Assembly: GCA_964427895.1 (NCBI GenBank)
Contig: CAYRUZ010000024.1
Location: 1-13,945, forward strand
Reading direction: 5' to 3'
DNA from: CAYRUZ01 sp964427895
GTDB lineage: Bacteria > Patescibacteriota > Gracilibacteria > Peribacterales > Peribacteraceae
DNA: 13,945 nt
The notes beneath the pieces are model-generated. The model was not told where the DNA came from. It saw nothing but the letters and a program-made list of their open reading frames with translations, and searched no databases. Positions within the stretch are counted from its first letter, which is position 1. Each line of letters opens with the position of its first letter. Positions 6,374 through 11,604 of this stretch are shown one piece after another. Position numbers and translations under genes: made by a program.

Positions 6374-6649
6374 TCATCTCTTCTTTTTCTTGTCGCTCAG
6401 CTTCGCCTTGGCTTCCTCGAGGATGTGCATCATGCCGTCCCAGACGTCGCTGCCGCCGAACCAGGCGAGCACCGCGCCATGCGCTTCAATGAGCAAGCGA
6501 CTGATTCCTGGAAGCTGACGCTTGAGTGCGCGCTTCTCCGCGGGCGTAAGACGCGGCTTATTCACCTCTTCGTTCAACTTGTTCGTCATCTCCAGAAGGA
6601 GCACGAGCTTCTCCGGCAACACGCTGGGCGACTTGGTTTTCGGGGACAT
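6374..6649 (-). CDS. Hypothetical 91-residue basic helical protein
   Basis: I do not recognise this protein. It is small, probably all-helical and basic. Residues 11-30 and 36-62 look like amphipathic helices, a middle segment contains the aromatic patch LAWFGGSDVWDGM (61-73), and the tail is lysine-rich (ending DKKKKR). No signal peptide or membrane segment is seen. The ATG at 6649 fits the promoter at 6684-6712, whose +1 near 6677 excludes the longer open frame upstream. It has its own promoter and terminator, which supports a real, independently expressed gene. A nucleic-acid or ribosome-associated role is conceivable from the charge, but that is only a guess. Confidence 0.75.
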   Translation of the reverse strand: MSPKTKSPSVLPEKLVLLLEMTNKLNEEVNKPRLTPAEKRALKRQLPGISRLLIEAHGAVLAWFGGSDVWDGMMHILEEAKAKLSDKKKKR

Positions 6650-6683
6650 GAACGGGGTGGGTATGAATGTGAACTTTCCCCCC

Positions 6684-6712
6684 ATGATAGTCATTTCGAG
6701 CCCAAAAGTCAA
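6684..6712 (-). promoter_or_regulatory. Near-consensus promoter of the 91-residue gene
   Basis: On the minus strand TTGACT (6707-6712) and TATCAT (6684-6689) are separated by exactly 17 bases, each matching 5 of 6 consensus positions. This is among the best sigma-70-type promoters in the window. The predicted start near 6677 gives a leader of about 28 bases, pyrimidine-rich and without a Shine-Dalgarno site. Confidence 0.75.
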
Positions 6713-6761
6713 TTTGGGGGCGTTTTGCGATCCTTTGCGTCCGCAGATTCTCGCCGTAATT

Positions 6762-6790
6762 TTGGCTTCCGCGGTCAGATCGGCTATCGT
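6762..6790 (+). promoter_or_regulatory. Promoter of galU
   Basis: TTGGCT (6762-6767) and TATCGT (6785-6790) are separated by 17 bases. The -10 box ends 12 bases before ATG 6803, so the leader would be about six bases. It lies divergent from the promoter of the 91-residue gene. Confidence 0.55.
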
Positions 6791-6802
6791 TTTGACCCCT
6801 CT

Positions 6803-7633
6803 ATGCAGATCACTCAAGCAATCCTCCCCGTGGCGGGTCTCGGCACCCGTTTCCTGCCATGGACCAAAGTCGTACCGAAAGAACTCCTGCCGATCGGCAA
6901 TCAGCCGATCATCGCGATGCTCGTGGAAGAGTGCATGAGCATCGGCATCCGTGACGTGTGCTTCGTCATCAGTCGCGGCAAGGAGGCGATCCCGCAATTC
7001 TTCTACAACGATCCCGCATTCGAAGCCGAACTGAAGCGCCGGGGCAAGGAAGGCGGCATCGCGGACCTGAAGCTCTACAACGAGATGAATTTCCACGTCG
7101 TCTACCAGAACGAGCAAAAGGGTGACGGCCACGCCATCATGCAAGCGAGCGAATGGGTCGACAGCGACGCCGTCGCCATCCTCTTCGGCGACGACCTCAT
7201 CGTGGGATCCGAGAACGGCATGACACAATTGCAGCGCGCGTACACCGAGGCACTGACCGCACATCCCGACGAGCTGCCGGCAATGCTGTGCCTACAGAAC
7301 GTCGCCAGGACAGACGTGCACAAGTACGGCGTCGTCGCAATCGAAGCCAATGGGGAAGGCAAGCGCCTCAAGCGCGTTACCGGAATGGTGGAGAAGCCAA
7401 AACCAGAAGAAGCACCCTCGACGCTCGCAATCGTCGGGAAATACATCGTGCCACGCACGATCATCGATGCGCTTCCCGATGTGGGAGCAAGCCACGGCGG
7501 TGAGATCCGCCTTATCGACGCACTCATCAGCAAGCTCGGCACCGTGCCGATCTACGGCTACGAATTCAAAGGAAAGCGCCTCGATACGGGCACCCCGGAA
7601 GGCTACAAAGAAGCCGTAATGCTCCTCGGCTGA
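6803..7633 (+). CDS. galU: UTP--glucose-1-phosphate uridylyltransferase (GalU-like)
   Basis: Nucleotidyltransferase of 276 residues that should make UDP-glucose from UTP and glucose-1-phosphate, feeding envelope polysaccharide and glycolipid synthesis. The nucleotide-binding signature AGLGTRFLPWTK (11-22) and PKELLPI (25-31) fit the GalU family. The metal-binding aspartates are in FGDD (128-131), followed by VEKPKPEEAPS (196-206) and GGEIRLIDA (232-240). Length is normal for bacterial GalU. Two usual family positions differ: the GLGHAV segment reads GDGHAI, and the final motif reads RLDTGTPEGY rather than RFDxGxKxGY. A related sugar-nucleotide specificity is therefore possible. The start at 6803 gives the standard QAILPVAG N-terminus; the longer open frame upstream overlaps the divergent promoters. 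A broken endonuclease V gene follows 25 bases later. Confidence 0.92.
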   Translation: MQITQAILPVAGLGTRFLPWTKVVPKELLPIGNQPIIAMLVEECMSIGIRDVCFVISRGKEAIPQFFYNDPAFEAELKRRGKEGGIADLKLYNEMNFHVVYQNEQKGDGHAIMQASEWVDSDAVAILFGDDLIVGSENGMTQLQRAYTEALTAHPDELPAMLCLQNVARTDVHKYGVVAIEANGEGKRLKRVTGMVEKPKPEEAPSTLAIVGKYIVPRTIIDALPDVGASHGGEIRLIDALISKLGTVPIYGYEFKGKRLDTGTPEGYKEAVMLLG

Positions 7634-7658
7634 CCGGAGCGCGTGCTGCGTTTGCGCT

Positions 7659-7911
7659 ATGCGCGTCGCACGCCTGCATGACTGGGATATTGAGCCCGAT
7701 GGAGGCGATCGTCCTCCAGCGGGGCCTTGCCGAGCGACTGACGCTGAATGGACGCATCACCCCTGACCAGATCGACACCATCGCGGGGGTGGACGCCCCA
7801 CTCTCCAAAGAGAACCCCACACTCACCGCAGGCACCATCGTGCTTGATGCACGCACATTATGCGTGATCGAATCGACCTTTGCCCGCGTCACGCGCAACG
7901 ACCCCTGCTAA
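7659..7911 (+). pseudogene. nfi: Remnant of endonuclease V (nfi), frameshifted and truncated
   Basis: The N-terminal third of endonuclease V, the repair nuclease that cuts next to deoxyinosine, is recognisable in two frames. From ATG 7659 one frame encodes RLHDWDIEP, the typical LHxWD start of the family. The second frame, 7678-7911, continues with MEAIVLQRGLAERL and then TIAGVD, which carries the first catalytic aspartate. Removing a single base near 7698 joins them into one continuous match. The reading frame then stops at TAA 7909-7911, at the point where the family has its PYIPG segment. The catalytic Glu and second Asp and about two thirds of the protein (normally around 220 residues) are missing. 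It therefore cannot be an active nuclease. The family assignment is from memory of conserved motifs, not a search. Confidence 0.72.
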
Positions 7912-7941
7912 AAAAACGGCGACGCACATGCGTCGCCGTTT
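7911..7941 (-). terminator. Terminator of doxX
   Basis: A perfect 12-bp stem (7914-7925 with 7930-7941) closes an ACAT loop. On the minus strand the hairpin runs into six T's (plus-strand A's at 7911-7916), 17 bases beyond the doxX stop. On the plus strand only three T's follow, so it mainly serves doxX, though it also lies directly behind the endonuclease V remnant. Confidence 0.85.
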
Positions 7942-7957
7942 CACGAGCGACGAATAA

Positions 7958-8347
7958 TCAGGCCTTGCCCATCAGGCGATCGATCGCCCAGGCTCCGGCG
8001 CCGCGGGTCATGATGACGAGGTTGCCGCCGAGGAGTGCCAAATCGAACTCCCACTTGCCGAACTCCGCGCCTCCGCTGACCTTCGTCCAGATCGCGCCGA
8101 CCATGACGATGGCGAGTCCGAGCGCGGCCCACGGGGTAAGGAATCCGAGGATCAGAGCGAGTCCACCGATGGGCTCGCAGATCGACAGCAGACGCATGAT
8201 CATCGGCATGACGCCGGCGGACGGATCGAGCGGCGTGGACCACATGCCCCACTTCATCGTGCCGTGGTAAATAAACGTAGAACCGATGGCGACGCGCAGG
8301 ACGAGCGTGGCGAAATCGGACAAGCGGGTGAACGGATTGCTCAACAT
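7958..8347 (-). CDS. DoxX-family membrane protein
   Basis: Integral membrane protein of 129 residues with four predicted helices at about residues 10-29, 48-69, 71-88 and 101-114. The first helix region, LVLRVAIGSTFIYHGTMKWG, is the classic DoxX start, and the second begins after EPIGG. DoxX proteins have been linked to quinone or thiosulfate oxidation in archaea and to oxidative-stress complexes in mycobacteria, but the role of small stand-alone members is unclear. The ATG at 8347 fits the family start. It is the last minus-strand gene before a strong terminator and has a possible promoter overlapping the end of guaB, so it may be expressed both independently and by read-through. Confidence 0.85.
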   Translation of the reverse strand: MLSNPFTRLSDFATLVLRVAIGSTFIYHGTMKWGMWSTPLDPSAGVMPMIMRLLSICEPIGGLALILGFLTPWAALGLAIVMVGAIWTKVSGGAEFGKWEFDLALLGGNLVIMTRGAGAWAIDRLMGKA

Positions 8348-8374
8348 ACAAATCGTGGGGGAAAAGACACCGTC

Positions 8375-8404
8375 ATGCTAAAGGGAAGCGCCGCCTTAAC
8401 TCAA
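8375..8404 (-). promoter_or_regulatory. Possible promoter of doxX
   Basis: On the minus strand TTGAGT (8399-8404, overlapping the last guaB codons) and TAGCAT (8375-8380) are separated by 18 bases. The start would be near 8368, giving a 20-base leader that is pyrimidine-rich and lacks a Shine-Dalgarno site. The hexamers are only fair matches. Confidence 0.4.
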
Positions 8405-9538
8405 GTAGTTGCCGCCGGCGTTCGTGATGGCGATAGAGTGCGGGTGACTCTCCTTCAAGCCCGCATTTGTCACGCGAATGAATTGCGCGTGCTTCTGGAA
8501 GTCCTTGAGAACGCTGGAACCCAGGTAGTAGAACGCGGAACGCAGGCTGCCGGCGATCTGAAAGAGGAAATCCTGCACATCACCCTTGAAAGGCACCAAA
8601 CCTTCGACACCTTCCGCGATGAGCTTTTTACTCTCGGTCTTCATCGACTGGCCGTACCGTTCGGCACCGCCTTTCTGCATGGCCGAAACGGACCCCATCC
8701 CGCGGTAACTCTTGTACATCTTGCCGTCGACGTCGACCATCTCGCCGGGTGACTGCTCGAAACCTGCGAGCATGGATCCCAGGATCACCGCGCCCGCGCC
8801 CGTGGCGATCGCCTTGGCGATATCGCCCATCTGCCGGATGCCGCCGTCGGCGACGAACGTCGCCTTGGTCCCCTTGGTCGCCCGCGCCACCTCCAACAGT
8901 GCCGTCACTTGCGGCACTCCCATGCCCGTGATGATGCGCGTCGTGCAGATGCTGCCGCAGCCCATGCCCACGCGCAGAACGTCGGTTCCGGCTTTTATCA
9001 GCGCTTTCGCCCCCTCGTACGTCGCGACGTTCCCCGCCATCACCGGCGTGCCTTTGTGATGCTTCTTGATGTGCTTCACGCAGTCGATGATGTATCCGGC
9101 ATGGCCGTGACCGGAATCGACAACGATCATGTCCGCTCCCGCGGCAATGAGCGTGGCCACGCGCTCGGCCATATCGGGCCCCGCGCCGACGGCGGCGGCC
9201 ACTTGCAGACACCCGCGCGCGTCGAGACTTGCGAGCGCGCGATCGAGCACAGGCGTGTCTTTTGCGGCGCGTACCATGGCGGCCTGCGCGTCGATCTTCA
9301 AATTACGGTGGATAATGCCGAGCCCCCCTTTCTGCGCCATAGCGACAGCCATGTCCGTCTCCGTCACCTTGTCCATCGGGGAGGACAACACGGGCAAGCG
9401 CAGGCGGATGCCCTTGCAAAGCACCGTGGTTATATCAGCTTGTTCACGCGGAAAATCGACATACCGCGGAAGGAGGAAGACGTCATCGAACGTCAGGCCG
9501 TCGTGCGGGAGGATTTTTCCGGTGCGGGCAGCTGGCAT
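8396..9538 (-). CDS. guaB: IMP dehydrogenase lacking CBS domains
   Basis: Catalytic TIM-barrel of the IMPDH/GMP reductase family, 380 residues; standard IMPDH has about 490. It should oxidise IMP to XMP with NAD, the committed step to GMP. Seen in sequence: LTFDDVFLLP (15-24), the NAD-site region DSGHGH (151-156), the active-site loop GSICTTR (195-201) with catalytic Cys198, the phosphate-binding segment FVADGGIR (228-235), SYRGMGS (287-293) and the flap Arg-Tyr pair (294-295) in AERYGQ. The segment that normally holds the two CBS domains (after RNLKIDAQAAMVRAA) is missing without disturbing the barrel, so purine-nucleotide allostery through a Bateman module is absent. The loop reads GMGCGSIC instead of the usual G-x-GPGSIC. 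The R-Y flap and EGVEG region favour IMPDH over GMP reductase. The ATG is 7 bases after the stop of the deaminase gene, indicating an operon. Confidence 0.9.
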   Translation of the reverse strand: MPAARTGKILPHDGLTFDDVFLLPRYVDFPREQADITTVLCKGIRLRLPVLSSPMDKVTETDMAVAMAQKGGLGIIHRNLKIDAQAAMVRAAKDTPVLDRALASLDARGCLQVAAAVGAGPDMAERVATLIAAGADMIVVDSGHGHAGYIIDCVKHIKKHHKGTPVMAGNVATYEGAKALIKAGTDVLRVGMGCGSICTTRIITGMGVPQVTALLEVARATKGTKATFVADGGIRQMGDIAKAIATGAGAVILGSMLAGFEQSPGEMVDVDGKMYKSYRGMGSVSAMQKGGAERYGQSMKTESKKLIAEGVEGLVPFKGDVQDFLFQIAGSLRSAFYYLGSSVLKDFQKHAQFIRVTNAGLKESHPHSIAITNAGGNYLS

Positions 9539-9545
9539 GGCGAGA

Positions 9546-10574
9546 TTAGAGGTAGAGGTTACGGCCGGGTTGCGTGGGGATGAACGACGCCTCTCGCGCC
9601 CACGCGAGTGTCTGATCGATCTGGTCTTCGGTGAGGATGCCGTGCTTGCGCATCATGTCGATCTCCTTGTTGAGGGTCGTGCGCAACATCGAGGGGTTGT
9701 CGGTGTTGAAGCAGAACTTCACCTCGTTCTCCCACAGCGTCTGCACCACCTCCTTCATGTGATCCATACCGGTGATGAACTTCACGCTGAGGTTGCTGGT
9801 GGGACAGAGACACAGCGTGATGCCCTTCTTGCGCACCTTCTCCATCACCTTCTTGTCGGTGTAGCAGCGGAACCCGTGGTTGACGCGCGAGAGCGGGAGC
9901 GCGTCGATGACCGCCTCCATCTCCGCGGCCGTGCCGTCCTCGCCGGTGTGCACCGTCGTCTTCAGTCCGTTGTCGATCGCTTCTTGGTAGAGCTTGCCGT
10001 AATCCTCGTACTTGAAGTCCACTTCGCTGCTGCGCGGACCGGCGATGTCGATGCCGACGATACCGCGGCTGCGGTACTTGATGGCTTTGCGGACGATGAT
10101 CTCGTTCTTTTCGTACGGCAGACGGCGGTCGAGCATCAGATGCAGTCCGGCGCGAACGGTCGGGAACTCCAGCAGGGCGCGCTCCATGCCGCGCAGCGCC
10201 GCGAGGAGGATGTAATCGAGATCGCGCTCGCCGCCACGGTTACGGAAGAGCGGGTTGAAGCCCGGCTCCATAAGGGTGATGTTATTCACGCGATACGCAC
10301 CGCTGACCGCCTCGTATACCGCTCGCTCCATGGCTGTCGGCGAACTTTGGATGAGTTCGGACCAGTGGAAGAGCTTGTGGTAATCCTCCCACGTCACCTC
10401 CGGCTTGTTGAGCGTGATGAGATCGTGGAATTCCCAGTAATCCTTCGACGGCAATTTGATGCCTTGCTCATGCGCAATCGACCAGAGCACATGAGGCTCG
10501 ACGGATTGTCCGAGATGAAAATGCAGCTCCGCTAACTCCTTTTTGGGTGCGTGGGCAGTAACCATAGGGTACAT
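9546..10574 (-). CDS. Adenosine/AMP deaminase-family metal-dependent hydrolase
   Basis: Zinc-dependent purine deaminase-like TIM-barrel of 342 residues. Family motifs are in order: ELHFHL (16-21) with metal ligands His18 and His20; HTGE (209-212) with a metal His and catalytic Glu; NHG (232-234) in place of the usual GHG, with the catalytic His; LCPTSN (266-271); and TDNP (291-294). The last motif is normally TDDP: the metal-binding Asp292 is kept but the second Asp is Asn. The substrate could be adenosine, AMP, adenine or a related aminopurine and cannot be read from sequence. Its position immediately before guaB suggests production of inosine or IMP. The open frame continues to 11138, but that part overlaps another gene, so the start is ATG 10574 or ATG 10565. 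No Shine-Dalgarno site is visible. Confidence 0.85.
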   Translation of the reverse strand: MYPMVTAHAPKKELAELHFHLGQSVEPHVLWSIAHEQGIKLPSKDYWEFHDLITLNKPEVTWEDYHKLFHWSELIQSSPTAMERAVYEAVSGAYRVNNITLMEPGFNPLFRNRGGERDLDYILLAALRGMERALLEFPTVRAGLHLMLDRRLPYEKNEIIVRKAIKYRSRGIVGIDIAGPRSSEVDFKYEDYGKLYQEAIDNGLKTTVHTGEDGTAAEMEAVIDALPLSRVNHGFRCYTDKKVMEKVRKKGITLCLCPTSNLSVKFITGMDHMKEVVQTLWENEVKFCFNTDNPSMLRTTLNKEIDMMRKHGILTEDQIDQTLAWAREASFIPTQPGRNLYL

Positions 10575-10625
10575 GTACCACGCGGGCGACGATCGGCGCA
10601 AGGAGCGCCCGGGGCCGATCTGGCC

Positions 10626-10631
10626 TACACT
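10626..10631 (+). promoter_or_regulatory. -10 box placing +1 on a GTG start codon
   Basis: TACACT ends 6 bases before the GTG at 10638, so the expected transcription start is the G of that GTG. The same hexamer serves hsp20. No good -35 box is visible. The promoter lies in the 63-base divergent gap shared with the deaminase gene. Confidence 0.5.
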
Positions 10632-10637
10632 GTCCCC

Positions 10638-11507
10638 GTGCAGACGTACGCCGACATCTCCATCCTGCGCCGCAACGCACGCGCGGCATGGGACAAAAAC
10701 AAGCGGATGGCGGCGCTTATCGCCGCATGTTTCGGCCATTTGCGGCACGTCATCGAGGAGGCGCAGAACACCGACGCCCTGCGGGACCAGCCCGAACGGC
10801 GCGGCGATTTCCTGCTGGCCGTGCAGGCGGTGATGCGTTGCGCTGTGCACTACCAGTTCCACTGCCAGGACGGCTGCTTCGCCGACGCGCAGTTCTACCT
10901 GCGCAAGGTGATGGAGTACCTGGCGGCAGCGGTGGCGATCGGATACGACCAATCGCTGTACGAACAATGGGTGCGCGAGGCGTTCACCAGGCCGAAGTAC
11001 GGCTTCTCGTACCTCACGCGGCAACTCCTCAAATCGACGCACGTCCCGGAGCCGGAGAAAAAACTCCTCCAATGGGCCATCGATCGCGAGAGCAACAGTC
11101 GCAGCCGGTACGCGGAGATTTCGGGTGAAATCGTGCACGGACTGTCGTGCAGCGGCCTGCGGTCGCAGGTGTTGCCCGACGGCCGCTTCGACATGGACGT
11201 ACAGGTGTTGAGCCGGTCGGAGCTGGACGAGAAGATGCGCACGACATGCATCCTCCTGCTCAACGCGGCCACGCTCGTGCTGGGCGCATTACGCTACGGA
11301 GAGCACGTGGCAGCGAAGGGGATGACGCCGGGCGCGCAGAAGATGAAAGACGAACACGAACGCCTGCAGCGCCTGCTCGTCGACGAGGAGAACCGCATCG
11401 TCGCGGAGGAAGTGCCGGTCGAAATCACAGAGCCACCCAAGAAAAAGCGACGGCGAGGAAAACGTGGCGGAAGAAAGCATCGGAGGCGGCAGAAAGCGCT
11501 TGAGTAA
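10638..11507 (+). CDS. Hypothetical helical protein with highly basic C-terminal tail
   Basis: Unrecognised protein of 289 residues. Residues 1-230 look helical, with no signal peptide or membrane segment. Residues 86-100 (FYLRKVMEYLAAAVA) and the motif YAEISGEIVHG (158-168) resemble the layout of HEPN-like helical-bundle proteins, where an arginine-bearing helix precedes a Y-x-x-hydrophobic-S...HG helix. This is a weak, eye-level likeness, not a family assignment. Residues 231-260 look like a charged helix, perhaps a coiled coil. The last 22 residues are almost all Lys, Arg and Gly (KKKRRRGKRGGRKHRRRQK), strongly suggesting binding to RNA, DNA or ribosomes. I chose GTG 10638 because the TACACT box points to it; the upstream open frame to 10551 crosses the deaminase start. 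It is divergent from the deaminase-guaB unit. Confidence 0.78.
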   Translation: MQTYADISILRRNARAAWDKNKRMAALIAACFGHLRHVIEEAQNTDALRDQPERRGDFLLAVQAVMRCAVHYQFHCQDGCFADAQFYLRKVMEYLAAAVAIGYDQSLYEQWVREAFTRPKYGFSYLTRQLLKSTHVPEPEKKLLQWAIDRESNSRSRYAEISGEIVHGLSCSGLRSQVLPDGRFDMDVQVLSRSELDEKMRTTCILLLNAATLVLGALRYGEHVAAKGMTPGAQKMKDEHERLQRLLVDEENRIVAEEVPVEITEPPKKKRRRGKRGGRKHRRRQKALE

Positions 11508-11523
11508 GTACTGTATCGTATTA

Positions 11524-11552
11524 TTGACAATTTTATAAAATTTAACTTAAAT
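11524..11552 (+). promoter_or_regulatory. Promoter with perfect -35 box
   Basis: TTGACA (11524-11529, full consensus) and TTAAAT (11547-11552) are separated by 17 bases. Transcription would start near 11559, giving a leader of about 46 bases. This is a conventional promoter-plus-leader layout, unlike the near-leaderless starts elsewhere in the window. Confidence 0.65.
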
Positions 11553-11591
11553 ATACATATCAGCGTTGCTTCATTCGCACCACAGTTTTTT

Positions 11592-11596
11592 GGAGG
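11592..11596 (+). promoter_or_regulatory. Shine-Dalgarno site deciding the GTG start at 11605
   Basis: GGAGG lies 8 bases before GTG 11605, the optimal spacing. It fixes the start over the in-frame TTG at 11566. It is the only clear Shine-Dalgarno site I found before any gene in this window. Confidence 0.8.
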
Positions 11597-11604
11597 ATTG
11601 CGCA

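Larger units (their letters stand above)
11508..11604 (+). other. AT-rich intergenic leader with palindrome
   Basis: This 97-base gap is strikingly AT-rich compared with the genes around it. It holds a consensus-like promoter, a 14-base perfect palindrome (AATTTTATAAAATT, 11529-11542) lying between the -35 and -10 boxes, a T-run (11585-11591) and a Shine-Dalgarno site. The palindrome could be an operator or simply a by-product of AT-richness. Confidence 0.55.

Noticed and set aside
960..7960. Recoding of TGA (glycine) as in Gracilibacteria
   Set aside because: TGA ends dnaJ, the TSP3 gene, recJ, xre, hsp20, galU, doxX and the 91-residue gene at family-appropriate positions, and none of the proteins needs an internal TGA.
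9129..10535. 468-codon plus-strand open frame opposite guaB and the deaminase
   Set aside because: The opposite strand encodes two enzymes with complete motifs, and this frame has no recognisable domain or start signals.
10572..10580. Extended -10-like TGGTACATG giving a leaderless start at ATG 10565 for the deaminase
   Set aside because: The hexamer TACATG is a poor match and overlaps the alternative start ATG 10574; too weak to list as a promoter.
9546..11138. Deaminase with a 188-residue N-terminal extension
   Set aside because: The extension overlaps the 10638-11507 gene and its promoter on the other strand and resembles no deaminase; the family start lies at about 10574.
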